Source of the DNA: Rhizobium sp. SG_E_25_P2
Lineage (GTDB): Bacteria; Pseudomonadota; Alphaproteobacteria; Rhizobiales; Rhizobiaceae
Assembly: GCF_029892285.1 (NCBI RefSeq)
Contig: NZ_JARXVM010000001.1
Coordinates: forward strand, 744,001-808,000
DNA length: 64,000 nt
Reading direction: 5' to 3'
A model generated the notes under the pieces. It saw nothing but the letters and a program-made list of their open reading frames with translations. It was not told the DNA's origin and made no database searches. Below are positions 18,164-26,382 of the stretch, one piece after another; the stretch's first letter is position 1, and every line of letters starts with the position of its first letter. The position numbers and the translations under genes are program-made.

Positions 18164-19276
18164 TTAATTCAATTCCTTATCGGCTTGTTTGTCCAACTCC
18201 GCCGCCGCGTTGGACAATTGTTGCTGTTTGTCCGACCGTGCGGGCATCGTTTCGATTGCCGCATCAGCCATATGTTTCTGATCCGCCGCCCGCGTGTAGC
18301 GCTCAACTTCTTTGAGGGATTGATGGCCCGTTACGGCGGCGATGTAATTGGCGCTGTTGCCCGCCTCAGCCAGTCGCCTCGCCGCCGCTTTGCGAAGGCC
18401 ATGCGCACTACAGTGAGGCAGACCAGCCTCGTCACAGCGGTCGCGAAACCAGTTGCCGAAGCCTGCCGCTGAGTAGGGTTCGTCCTTGGATGTCGCGATG
18501 AACGTCTTCTGATCGCGCGGAATATGCTCGATCGCCTCAATCAGCGACTGGTGCATCAGGATCTCAAGGCGTGCTTTCGTTTTCTCCTGCCGAACCTTGA
18601 TCCGGGTTCCCGATACCAAATGCCAACCGAGCTGCACCGCGTCACCGCGCCTCTGCCCCAAATAGAGCATAAGCGTCATGGCAAGGCGCGCGGTCGTTCC
18701 GATCGGATGCCGAGCCTCAAAAGCCGCGATCTCGTCTTCCGTCCATGTGTGGAAGCCGTCCGTCTTCTTCTTATAGCCCTTCATCTTCGCGGTCGGATCG
18801 GTCTTGATCCATTCGAGATCCAGTGCATGACGCAAGAGGATGCGGAGCATCCGAAGCCGGTTATTCGCTGCTGCCGGAGTTTCGCTCAGCTTGCCAATCA
18901 TGCTCTTCACATGACGGCGCTGCAGCTGTGCAACGGGCTTCTCCCCATCGAGCCGCCGAATTGTCTCGCAAATGTTTCGATAGGTGGACTGTGTCGCGGT
19001 AGACAAACCGCGAAACTCTGGCGAGCCATAGTAAGACGCAATCAGCGCGGCGAAACTCCCGGTCGGATTGCGCTTTTTACCGATCTCGCCCCGCGCCGCT
19101 TTCTCGCCCTTGAGGGCGGCCTGATACTCAGCGTCAAAGGCGTCGGACGGAAAGGCCGATTTCAGGTAGCAACTGAATGCGGCCCTTCGAAAACGCAACC
19201 GGATCTTGCCATGTCGATCGCGCGACGCAGTGACATGCTTGGGCAAGGGCGAGCGGGCGCGCCTATTCGTCGTCAT
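18164..19276 (-). CDS. int: Tyrosine-type site-specific integrase
   Basis: This 370-residue phage-type recombinase has an N-terminal arm-binding part, a core-binding SAM-like domain (about 75-155) and a catalytic domain. The active-site set is present: Arg209 in LGQRRGD, His292 and Arg295 in SAHGLRK, His318 in VTGHQS and Tyr327 in ERYTRAA. It ends 17 bp from the attL repeat, the usual place for an integrase of a tRNA-targeting element. I use ATG 19276, giving a 14-bp overlap with the small gene upstream; a longer frame from 19378 would overlap it heavily. It looks intact. Confidence 0.95.
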   Translation of the reverse strand: MTTNRRARSPLPKHVTASRDRHGKIRLRFRRAAFSCYLKSAFPSDAFDAEYQAALKGEKAARGEIGKKRNPTGSFAALIASYYGSPEFRGLSTATQSTYRNICETIRRLDGEKPVAQLQRRHVKSMIGKLSETPAAANNRLRMLRILLRHALDLEWIKTDPTAKMKGYKKKTDGFHTWTEDEIAAFEARHPIGTTARLAMTLMLYLGQRRGDAVQLGWHLVSGTRIKVRQEKTKARLEILMHQSLIEAIEHIPRDQKTFIATSKDEPYSAAGFGNWFRDRCDEAGLPHCSAHGLRKAAARRLAEAGNSANYIAAVTGHQSLKEVERYTRAADQKHMADAAIETMPARSDKQQQLSNAAAELDKQADKELN

Positions 19277-19466
19277 AGACCTCATCCCATGGGTTGTGAT
19301 CCGCCCTCGCGCGCGAGGAATGGCCGGCGGCAATGATTCGGATTCCCTTAGGGGTGCAGATGATTTCTCCGACCTCAAAGCCCGCTTTTTCAGCGCCCTT
19401 GATAGCCCGCGTCACGTCCGCTTGTGCGAATGCTGCCCCTCTTCGCGGTATGGCTGTGTGATTCAT
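19263..19466 (-). CDS. Small element-borne protein, possibly excision-related
   Basis: This 67-residue protein (MNHTAIPRRGAAFAQADVTR onward) has an N-terminal helix pair with AQADVTRAIKGAEKAGFEV, followed by a beta hairpin (IICTPKGIRIIA) and an acidic tail. It overlaps the integrase start by 14 bp, so the two are cotranslated. Small genes of this shape often sit upstream of integrases in alphaproteobacterial islands; a role in recombination control is only a guess. Confidence 0.7.
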   Translation of the reverse strand: MNHTAIPRRGAAFAQADVTRAIKGAEKAGFEVGEIICTPKGIRIIAAGHSSRARADHNPWDEVYDDE

Positions 19467-19474
19467 AGCCACCC

Positions 19475-19996
19475 TCACGCCGAGTGCATCTGCTCTGGCG
19501 CAAGCCCGAGCATGGATTGCAGGATCTCGGACATCATCCAGCCATAAGCGCAGATATCATCACCTTCGGTTACCACCTGAATGAAGCGCGCCTTCGCTGC
19601 GGCGTCCGCTGCTGTGCGACAGGGAAACTTGATGATCCGCTCCTCTATGCCCCACATGACATTGTAGAGCGCATCCAGTTTCTTGTCGGACTCATCATAA
19701 GCGGCCCTTGCCGCCGTCGAATTTCGATCTGCATTCAACAGATCTAGAAGCGCATCAGTGACATCGAGCGCGGCGTCTTTCTCGGCGCGGATATCCTTCC
19801 AGGCATCGAGATCCATAGCGAGCTGATCTGATACCCGATCGCCAGAGATCTGCATATTTGCAGACCCGGCGGCGAGCGCTGGAGCTGCCATCGCCGCCGC
19901 CGTAGCGGCGAGAACGCCGACCATGACATCACGACGCAGTATACCCGCTGAAGGGCTTGCATTTTCGGGAGCTTTGGGTGTAGAAAGCACCTGCAT
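19475..19996 (-). CDS. Exported protein of unknown function
   Basis: This 173-residue protein has AAGGAG 7 nt before ATG 19996. Residues 21-43 form a signal peptide with adjacent Arg (ILRRDVMVGVLAATAAAMAA, then PALA), possibly Tat-like. The mature part is mostly helical and charged (DLDAWKDIRAEKDAALDVTD; DEKLDALYNVMWGIEERI-like region) and holds two Cys. It is in the same direction as int. I do not recognise the family. An exported protein in an integrative element suggests surface exclusion or host fitness, but nothing proves it. Confidence 0.7.
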   Translation of the reverse strand: MQVLSTPKAPENASPSAGILRRDVMVGVLAATAAAMAAPALAAGSANMQISGDRVSDQLAMDLDAWKDIRAEKDAALDVTDALLDLLNADRNSTAARAAYDESDKKLDALYNVMWGIEERIIKFPCRTAADAAAKARFIQVVTEGDDICAYGWMMSEILQSMLGLAPEQMHSA

Positions 19997-20051
19997 TTTA
20001 ATACTCCTTGTCCAAGGGATGTGTTTAGAAAAAGGGCGCTGAAGCGGGTTC

Positions 20052-20231
20052 CTAGGCCGCTGCTTCAGTGCCCTTTTCGGTTTTCACGCAACCACCCGCC
20101 AGACCGACATTGATCAAGTGGCGGATCGCTTCCGCACGGGTCCTGATCCTGTTGAGGTAACTGTACTCGTCAATTCGCTCAACCAGCCCTCTGTCAAACA
20201 TGACAGGAACCCTTTCTGTCTTCGCCTTCAT
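20052..20231 (-). CDS. Ribbon-helix-helix DNA-binding protein
   Basis: This 59-residue protein has a RHH fold: a beta strand ERVPVMFDRGL, then helix VERIDEYSYLNRIRTRAEAI and RHLINVGL. RHH proteins bind DNA as dimers and are typical self-regulating repressors. ATG 20231 has GAGG upstream; an upstream in-frame start would add 24 residues covering the operator region. It is divergent from the longer RHH gene at 20355, and shares the intergenic repeats with it. Confidence 0.85.
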   Translation of the reverse strand: MKAKTERVPVMFDRGLVERIDEYSYLNRIRTRAEAIRHLINVGLAGGCVKTEKGTEAAA

Positions 20232-20265
20232 CGCTTCAATCCTCGACAAACAAGCACAATCGGCG

Positions 20266-20344
20266 CTTTTTGTGCCGATTTTTACGTTATTGATCTTCGG
20301 CACGTTTTAGTCAATATGCACTTGTGCTTTTTGTGCCGATTTTT
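20266..20344. promoter_or_regulatory. Shared operator region of two divergent RHH genes
   Basis: An exact 18-bp direct repeat, CTTTTTGTGCCGATTTTT, occurs at 20266-20283 and 20327-20344. Inverted half-sites (AATCGGC at 20257 and TCGGCAC at 20297) lie near them. The repeats are immediately upstream of both RHH starts. Repeated short sites are the usual way RHH dimers bind cooperatively, so this is probably the auto-regulatory operator. Confidence 0.7.
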
Positions 20345-20354
20345 TCTGAGAGCA

Positions 20355-20834
20355 ATGATGGTCAAGCCGAGAGAAAACAGAGTTCCTATGATGCTCTCCA
20401 ACGAGGAATTGGAGGCGATCGATGCGTGGCGCTTCCAAAATAGAATCTCGACTAGATCGGAGGCAATTCGACGTTTATGCAAAATTGGCCTAATGTTAGA
20501 CGCCAAACTAACCCCAACATATACAGCCATGAAAGCGCACGCGGCGGCACTTACGGACCTTACACAACATCTGAATGAATTTATTGGTAATGTCGGTTAT
20601 CGCAATAAGGAAATAAAACAGATCGCACTTGAAATGGGCCACTCAAGTGTGACACTCACTAATCTATTGATAACAATTCGCGAACTTACTGCTGGTGCAT
20701 ACGAAATGAAACAGGACATACCTTTTGATGAGGCTTTGACAAATCACGAAGAAAATAGCGCCTATTTTGAAGATTTGTTGTCTAAACTGAAAACTACTAT
20801 TGCGGACTATGAGGAATTTAGGAAACTGATTTAG
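20355..20834 (+). CDS. Ribbon-helix-helix protein with C-terminal helical domain
   Basis: About 159 residues. The N-terminal RHH domain (RVPMMLSNEELEAIDAWRFQ, then NRISTRSEAIRRLCKIGL) matches the divergent RHH protein. A long helical part follows (residues about 60-159: DLTQHLNEFIGNVG, SVTLTNLLITIRELTAG, YFEDLLSKLKTTIADYEEF). The helical part may serve for multimers or partner binding. Two ATGs (20355, 20358) are possible starts. The AT-rich codons differ from the surrounding chromosome. The HNH gene follows 50 bp downstream. Confidence 0.85.
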   Translation: MMVKPRENRVPMMLSNEELEAIDAWRFQNRISTRSEAIRRLCKIGLMLDAKLTPTYTAMKAHAAALTDLTQHLNEFIGNVGYRNKEIKQIALEMGHSSVTLTNLLITIRELTAGAYEMKQDIPFDEALTNHEENSAYFEDLLSKLKTTIADYEEFRKLI

Positions 20835-20883
20835 TGGAGGCCGTGTCTATGCGTGGGACTGTTCCCGCATTCTGAGGGTCTGA

Positions 20884-21654
20884 ATGGGTAGATCAAAACA
20901 ACGGAAAGAGCAGTTTAAACGAGAGCACCCGAACTGTTACTTCTGCGGACATGCTGCAGATACAGTTGATCATGTGCCAAGTCGCGAGTGCTTCAAATAT
21001 AAAGTCGGACCAGAAGGATACGATTTTCCGGCATGCGCCAAATGCAATAATTCTGCAGGAAGACTAGAACAGTCTGTGGCACTCTATCTTCATATGACTG
21101 ATCTCTCTGCAAAAACACTTTCACCACAATACATAAAACTACTAAAGGGAGTGCGTAACAATAATATTGATAACCTTCCTACCAAGGTCGCGCGACCAGG
21201 TCAGATGCGCAGAGCCCTTCGCTCGCTTGGACTACAAGAATTTATTGGTAAGGAAGTTGCAGACTTCGAACTTGTTAAGATTCCAAAGACGCAGCATGAG
21301 GATTTTGAAAAATTTACGAGAAGATTGATGTGCGCATTATACTACAAGCATATGGGGACCATACTCCCGGCTGAAAATTATATCCACACGATGTATACTA
21401 GTGCAGCTAACCAACGGGCGATGCCACTTATTGAGTACGCGGCGCGTAATTTGCCGAACGTTGTTAAAACTTCACGCAAAAATACTGACATCGGTGATCA
21501 ATTTGTCTATTTTTGGCGAGGCAATCCTGATAGTAATTTATTTATTTTTGTTGGAACAATAGCTAACGCAATCTTGTTTGCCGGCACAACTTGGGGGGCG
21601 GGTACTAAAAATTATACCGATAGGGGGACCCAGCATTCAGTTGACTTGCAGTAG
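20884..21654 (+). CDS. HNH endonuclease-domain protein
   Basis: This 256-residue protein has an N-terminal HNH zinc domain: Cys18 and Cys21 (CYFCGHAADTVDHVPSREC, with Asp29-His30), then Cys51 and Cys54 followed by Asn55-Asn56 (FPACAKCNNSAG). The remaining 200 residues have no motif I recognise. The gene is AT-rich relative to its surroundings, which suggests recent transfer. It follows the RHH gene on the plus strand, opposite to the phage-like genes. It could be a defence cargo nuclease or a phage-packaging HNH; the lack of terminase makes cargo more likely. Confidence 0.8.
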   Translation: MGRSKQRKEQFKREHPNCYFCGHAADTVDHVPSRECFKYKVGPEGYDFPACAKCNNSAGRLEQSVALYLHMTDLSAKTLSPQYIKLLKGVRNNNIDNLPTKVARPGQMRRALRSLGLQEFIGKEVADFELVKIPKTQHEDFEKFTRRLMCALYYKHMGTILPAENYIHTMYTSAANQRAMPLIEYAARNLPNVVKTSRKNTDIGDQFVYFWRGNPDSNLFIFVGTIANAILFAGTTWGAGTKNYTDRGTQHSVDLQ

Positions 21655-22227
21655 ACGTTTTCACGTCTGTTCCGGCTTCTGATAAGATTTCGGTCCAAAA
21701 AGCAAATCTTGGCTCTGGACCAATTGTTGCCATGCGACTGCCGATCCAGGCTCGGTTCGGGAATTAGCTCGTTAGCCGCATCGGATTATTTGTGTAAGTC
21801 CCAATCTATAAAGACCAAATCAGCGCTCTACCGCAACTTCTTGATAGCATTGCGCATCGCGCCACATTCTCGCGATATGCCGCTTTTTCGTCAGTCAAAC
21901 AGCTCAATAGAAGAACGGTCTCGCGCTCGCGCCCCCGTGCTGCGCCTCCCTCCCAAACACTGCCGCGCCATTGCGCAGCACCTTGGCACGATTGACCACG
22001 ATCGTATGTGGTCGAGTGCCGAACTCCACTAAATTCAGGGATTCAGCGTAGTTAACTTCGTTGAAAAGTTAGGGGTTGTAAGTGCAATGACTTAAATGCT
22101 TGGCTCTACTCCAATGCAATGGTCCGGTTGAAGGCCCCCTCGGAGAGCCGACACTATCGAAAATAGTGGTAGTCGGTACACTACATCTTTGCTGCCCAAA
22201 CAGCTCTGCTCTCACGGCTTACCGGAA
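21655..22227. other. Gene-free stretch between convergent genes
   Basis: This stretch lies between the ends of the HNH gene (+) and the cassette gene (-). I see no gene with a ribosome site or recognisable product, and no clear repeat. It could be decayed sequence or hold a small RNA that cannot be recognised by eye. Confidence 0.5.
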
Positions 22228-23286
22228 TCAAGTAGAGGGTGCCAGCGTCTCGACGAACCGATCACTAGATACACGACCTTCAGCGTAGAATTGAGCCGCG
22301 TCCCGCACTCGCCGAATCAATGAGAGTACGACTTTAGAAAAAACTACCGTATCTGCGCCGCAAGCTTCTAACAAACGAGGCCCATTTTGCATTCCTACAG
22401 TATTAAGTAAATCATTCGTCATTCTGAGAAGCAACTGTCTGAGACCATCGCTAACATCGCCTGCAGATACAGTTCTTGAAAGCTGTCCTTCCCGACTCAA
22501 CAACCTTCTGAGGGATAAATATTTTCCCGCTGCCGCGTCTGATCTATCTTTATACGCTTCGACGATGTCTGCGACTTCACGAAGAGCCTCCTGTTCCCCG
22601 CGAACCACGATTTCTCCCGGAGAATTGTAAGCTAATTTTTCGACGCGAAGAGCTTCCGAGGCTTGCGACTGGCTTTTCAAGCTGCGGTAGAATTGCGTAT
22701 AGTCACCACCATGCGTCCATGAACGAGGCTGTATTTCGTCATGTAGGAACGCATCCAATAGATGAGATTTCTCGCCTCTCGTTTCGACGATGCGCGAAAA
22801 CGAATAAATTTCATCTATCCGCCCAACAAACTTAGAGAAGTCCGCAGCGTCCCATTTTCCATCGATATGAAATGCCAAACGAGCAGGTTTAGCTAATTGC
22901 CGCTCTTTAAGCCGGTGAGTATGATTCGCCGAGAAGAAGCCTGGCTGGGGATAAAAATCATCGGACGCGATCTCATCCGCTTTGGCAGTGTCCAACTTGA
23001 ACGTCTCACCGTCCTCAGATGAGGCCCAGTCAAAAAACGAATACCTGTTGGATTTACCCTGACGCAGAACATAGTTGAGGTCGACGCGCCCGGAGAGATA
23101 TGCATCGAAGAGGCGATCAGAAATTTCGCAGCAAAAGAAGGGGAGTGCCATTTTGGCTCTCTCTTCAACCGCGACGGCTATCATCTTATAGCCTCTGTCT
23201 CCAGTAAGATATGCTATCTGAGGTTGGTCGTAGTAGACTAGAACCTGCTCAAGCTTTGCCGTTCTTGCGCGCCGTGGTTTTTTCAT
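22228..23286 (-). CDS. Element-borne unknown protein, DUF6575-like N-terminal module
   Basis: This 352-residue protein opens with a module KLEQVLVYYDQPQIAYLTGD, then KMIAVAVEERAKMALPFFCC and DAYLSGRVDLNYVLR. This pattern resembles proteins described as DUF6575; the match is from memory of the pattern and needs a search. A middle region and a helical C-terminal part (RDAAQFYAEGRVSSDRFVETL) follow. Its ATG overlaps the stop of the 138-residue gene upstream (ATGA at 23283-23286), so the two are translationally coupled. It has no nuclease, ATPase or membrane signature. Function unknown. Confidence 0.75.
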   Translation of the reverse strand: MKKPRRARTAKLEQVLVYYDQPQIAYLTGDRGYKMIAVAVEERAKMALPFFCCEISDRLFDAYLSGRVDLNYVLRQGKSNRYSFFDWASSEDGETFKLDTAKADEIASDDFYPQPGFFSANHTHRLKERQLAKPARLAFHIDGKWDAADFSKFVGRIDEIYSFSRIVETRGEKSHLLDAFLHDEIQPRSWTHGGDYTQFYRSLKSQSQASEALRVEKLAYNSPGEIVVRGEQEALREVADIVEAYKDRSDAAAGKYLSLRRLLSREGQLSRTVSAGDVSDGLRQLLLRMTNDLLNTVGMQNGPRLLEACGADTVVFSKVVLSLIRRVRDAAQFYAEGRVSSDRFVETLAPST

Positions 23287-23699
23287 CGTACCGCTTCCAC
23301 CGATCGGATGGACTTGCATGGTTCAAATCCGTGAAAAAACCAGAAGTCCACGTGGCGGGATTCCGGGTTCACTCGCGCCGCGCCTGCGTCCTCATTAACA
23401 GACACAAAAGCAGCGTAATTGAATTTCTTAAACCAAGGCAATAGGGCAAGCGCTTTAGCTTGAGCAACTGGTTTGTCCCCTGCCAAATAGGTCGAACATG
23501 ACGCCCAGCTACAGGCATCGGGCGGGGCCTTTCCAGACCTGGACTGGACTGGAATTGGCTTTCCTTTAGCCGCGTGTGACTCGAAATCTCGATCATCGGG
23601 CTCAGAACTGGAAACCATCCGGATGACCACGCAATCATTCAGCGGATGCGCGTCGTTTGGTGGGCACTGTTCAGGTAAGACTTCTTTGTATTGCATCAA
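23283..23699 (-). CDS. Unknown protein, partner of the 352-residue cassette gene
   Basis: This 138-residue protein has a Cys- and Pro-rich N-terminal half (KEVLPEQCPPNDAHPLNDC; PPDACSWASCSTYLAGD) and a C-terminal half with ALALLPWFKKFNYAAFVSVN and HVDFWFFHGFEP. No family was recognised. Its stop overlaps the start of the next gene by 4 bp, which makes a two-gene operon. The C-terminal part reads like a small alpha/beta fold. Possible antitoxin, immunity or regulatory partner; no direct evidence. Confidence 0.7.
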   Translation of the reverse strand: MMQYKEVLPEQCPPNDAHPLNDCVVIRMVSSSEPDDRDFESHAAKGKPIPVQSRSGKAPPDACSWASCSTYLAGDKPVAQAKALALLPWFKKFNYAAFVSVNEDAGAARVNPESRHVDFWFFHGFEPCKSIRSVEAVR

Positions 23700-23802
23700 T
23701 CGCTCCCAGCATTATTGCCTTAGCGAATGGCTCGCGGGAAATCAATCCTAGTGAGTATTTGAAGCTGCAATTGCCGTATTTGGCTCGCCCAGGAGATAGG
23801 AG

Positions 23803-24183
23803 CTAGAGATGTTGACTGACGTCACCGACAACCTTGAAGTCCTGGCCAAGAGTGTCCGCAAAGTGCTTACGTCCACACTCAATCTTCCTGCGCTCGTCAC
23901 GCCGCAACTGCTTGACATCGGCTGGCGTGGTTTCTCTGACTAAGCACAGGCGGTCCTTGCCATCCCCCAGGTCCACTACAATCGCCCAATCGGGATTGTA
24001 AGCTGTTACGGGGGTGGGAACCTTGAACCAGCCAGGCAGCTTCACATACAGCTTAACTCGCGCGTCCCGTTCTAAAGCCTCAGCGAACGGGCGTTCGATT
24101 GTCTCGGAATCAACCTCGACGCCCGAAAGGGTGGTAGCAAGGTTCAGCTGGCTAAGCGCTAGATACGGAAGAGCACTCATCAT
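23803..24183 (-). CDS. Type III restriction Res-subunit nuclease domain, isolated and degenerate
   Basis: This 126-residue protein matches the extreme C-terminal PD-(D/E)XK nuclease region of type III Res subunits: FAEALERDARVKLYVKLPGW, then FKVPTPVTAYNPDWAIVV, then LCLVRETTPADVKQLRRDER and CGRKHF. The catalytic Asp (NPDW) and Glu (RET) are present, but the Lys of the usual ETK is Thr, so cleavage is doubtful. The helicase part is absent and no Mod gene is nearby. The ATG overlaps the stop of the tail-chaperone-like gene (24180-24183), as in an operon. It may be a remnant or a repurposed decoy domain. Confidence 0.7.
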   Translation of the reverse strand: MMSALPYLALSQLNLATTLSGVEVDSETIERPFAEALERDARVKLYVKLPGWFKVPTPVTAYNPDWAIVVDLGDGKDRLCLVRETTPADVKQLRRDERRKIECGRKHFADTLGQDFKVVGDVSQHL

Positions 24184-24563
24184 CCATTCCTTTCCATCAC
24201 GCCGCTGATGATGCTGGGCATCTTGTTGAAAATCTTGGATGTTGATGCAAGGCTTGAGGGGCGCTTTCGAAGGCCCGCCGTCGCCACGGCATACGCCCCC
24301 GAGATCACGTCGCGCGGCTTGCCGTGTAGAACGATCGAAAAGAGCGCCGCCTGCGCCCGATCTTCCGCCAACCCCGCGCCGATCAGGCCGCCGACGAGCA
24401 CCGTCAAGGCCATTTCCTTCGGCGCTGTTCCGTCCTCAAGCTGTTTGACGATGTCGCGCATCACAGTGTCCCATTCCCATGTGAGCTGCATCTGCATCGG
24501 CAGCGTGAGATCGAACACATGGTGCTGAGGCCCGAATTTAAGCGTAACTGTGTTTTCGGTCAT
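24180..24563 (-). CDS. Phage/GTA tail assembly chaperone-like protein
   Basis: This 127-residue protein (MTENTVTLKFGPQHHVFDLT onward) has an N-terminal beta part, then VLVGGLIGAGLAEDRAQAAL and a small helical tail. The shape is like gene-transfer-agent family proteins that chaperone tail assembly: a short N-terminal sheet, then a helical part that counts GxGL. The match is weak and from pattern only. I place the start at ATG 24563; the longer open frame begins at 24662. It follows the capsid gene by about 100 bp. Confidence 0.5.
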   Translation of the reverse strand: MTENTVTLKFGPQHHVFDLTLPMQMQLTWEWDTVMRDIVKQLEDGTAPKEMALTVLVGGLIGAGLAEDRAQAALFSIVLHGKPRDVISGAYAVATAGLRKRPSSLASTSKIFNKMPSIISGVMERNG

Positions 24564-24661
24564 GTCTGATATACTACCTGCGAAAGGACGCCGCCCGCCG
24601 TCGAGCAAGGAACACGGCGGGCGGCGACGCGGCGGCATGGACCATTTCAAACACGCCGCCA

Positions 24662-26041
24662 TTAAGCGACCGGCTGCGTTCCGGTGAGAAGGGTGAACGC
24701 CTTCTCATGCTCTGCAGCAATGTCGGCGCGGAGATGTGCAACGAATGCATATTGGTGATTGTCGGCGAAGCGCTCCCTGAGGACTTCGACCCGGAGGGAA
24801 CTGCGTATACCGACGATCAGCTTTGCCCAATCGCCAGCGATGACAAAGGACTCGTTTGTTGCCGTGCCCAGGTTGGCAGGTATCGAAGTGGTCGTCAGCT
24901 GGGGGATGTTTTCAATAGCCGGCGGTATTCTCAGCGGCTGTCCAGTCCCATCCACGCTTTCGGCCAGAATGCCCTCGTCACGTGGCGACATGATGTAAGC
25001 CGTGACGTCGGAATTGACTGTCCGTAGAGCAGTGCGGGCACGGACAAGGTCGACATATCTGAGATTGTCGTTGACGCTGATCCCGGTCGTCAGCGCGCCG
25101 AAGTTCTTCACTCCTTTCGGCTGTGGCGCGACGCCAGTCCCCATGAGCGCAACTCGATCGAGCTCAAGCGCCATGGCCGACGCGATCACGTCCGGAAGAA
25201 CATTCTCGACATTTAGGCTGTCTTCCAGCAACTCGCGTGACACCTTGACCATGACCATGAGGCTGCGAGGCGTCAGCGTGACATTGGTAAATGTCGGCTC
25301 GCTCTCCGCAACCGAGCCGTTTTCCGAGCGCCACCCCGGAACGGGATCGGTGGCTACCTTTGCGATCTGTTGATTGTCAGAGAAAAGCGGAACGGTTTGC
25401 GCGCCGGCCCTAAAAACAACGGCCTTTGAGCGCAAGCGATCGATCATTCGCGCCGAAAGCAGCGTCGGAACCGTGTAGCCGCCAGCAGAGTCCGAACCTT
25501 CCGACAGCGCTCGCCGCTCGATGTCGTTCCGCCCGCCAGTGACCATCGCGCACAGAAGCGCGCCCTCGGAAAGGCCACGGTACTCGTCCCTCGGGCCGCC
25601 ATCAGTTGCGCGGCGGCGCGTAAAGTCCACCATCGACTGACTGGATCGCAGTGCGTAGGCAACATTGACTTCACGATTTTCGAGAGCAGCACCGCCATCG
25701 TCGGTGTATGTGTATTCACCATCGTCCGTAGCGCGGCCCTCGATCTTCTGCGTCAAGCCGGGGCGACGGGAAACACCGCTGCCGCCTTTGCTGCTCCGCA
25801 CTTCGGTCTTGATGTGACGATCGAGCTTTGCGTCGATTTTGTCGATCGCCTCGATAATTTCGTCATGGCGCTTTTCAACGCCTCGAACTTTGGCGACGCC
25901 GATGTTTTCTTCATTGAGCGTATCAAGTGCTTGTCTGGCCTCCGCCACCAGATCTTCGCGTTGGCGGATGAGGCCCTTCATTTCATCCGAAATCGGGATG
26001 CCCGCGCGTTCTGCATCTGCTTCATTGAGGTGGATTGTCAT
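24662..26041 (-). CDS. HK97-type phage major capsid protein
   Basis: About 459 residues. An N-terminal coiled-coil delta/scaffold region (about 20-100) is followed by the HK97 fold: SAGGYTVPTLLSARMIDRLR, FTNVTLTPRSLMVMVKVSRE, LLEDS, and VALMGTGVAPQPKGV. It ends with an FVAHLRADIAAEHEKAFTLL segment, the A-domain end. The scaffold would normally be removed by a prohead protease, but none is encoded nearby. ATG 26041 has GAGGAAGAG upstream; the open frame extends 50 residues further without family character. It looks full-length and intact, which is notable when all other head genes are absent. Confidence 0.93.
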   Translation of the reverse strand: MTIHLNEADAERAGIPISDEMKGLIRQREDLVAEARQALDTLNEENIGVAKVRGVEKRHDEIIEAIDKIDAKLDRHIKTEVRSSKGGSGVSRRPGLTQKIEGRATDDGEYTYTDDGGAALENREVNVAYALRSSQSMVDFTRRRATDGGPRDEYRGLSEGALLCAMVTGGRNDIERRALSEGSDSAGGYTVPTLLSARMIDRLRSKAVVFRAGAQTVPLFSDNQQIAKVATDPVPGWRSENGSVAESEPTFTNVTLTPRSLMVMVKVSRELLEDSLNVENVLPDVIASAMALELDRVALMGTGVAPQPKGVKNFGALTTGISVNDNLRYVDLVRARTALRTVNSDVTAYIMSPRDEGILAESVDGTGQPLRIPPAIENIPQLTTTSIPANLGTATNESFVIAGDWAKLIVGIRSSLRVEVLRERFADNHQYAFVAHLRADIAAEHEKAFTLLTGTQPVA

Positions 26042-26136
26042 TGCTCTTCCTCTGGGGTTGCTAGTGTGCTCAAGCATCTCAGCGGATGCGATTTGCGACA
26101 ATTGGGAGAGAGTGGGTTGCAATAGGTTGGATTGGG

Positions 26137-26373
26137 TTATCCCGGACCAACCCTGACAAACCTGATGAGATCCACCTCGACGGCGCACCATCGACCACAG
26201 ACCTTTCGCACAGGTGAGCCGGCCTCTTTTGAGAGCCGATCGCGGACAAAGTCAGCCGAACAGCCGATTTTTGCGGCGATGTTTTCGGCTCCCCAAATGA
26301 CCTTGATCCGCTCTGAGGGTCGATCGATCGCACTCTCCAAACGGGCGGGGTTTAAGTTGTCGCGGGCGTTCAT
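26137..26373 (-). CDS. Small helix-turn-helix (excisionase-like) protein
   Basis: This 78-residue protein has one HTH (VIWGAENIAAKIGCSADFVR, then SPVRKVCGRWCAVEVDLIRF). The IAAKIG...GGRW-type layout resembles AlpA/Xis or MerR-like winged helices used in phage control and excision. It lies 96 bp upstream of the capsid gene on the same strand. Confidence 0.75.
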   Translation of the reverse strand: MNARDNLNPARLESAIDRPSERIKVIWGAENIAAKIGCSADFVRDRLSKEAGSPVRKVCGRWCAVEVDLIRFVRVGPG

Positions 26374-26382
26374 AGTGGTTTC

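Noticed and set aside
21709-22032. A 107-codon frame between the HNH gene and the cassette
   Set aside because: No ribosome site, no recognisable product, and the composition does not fit the neighbouring genes.
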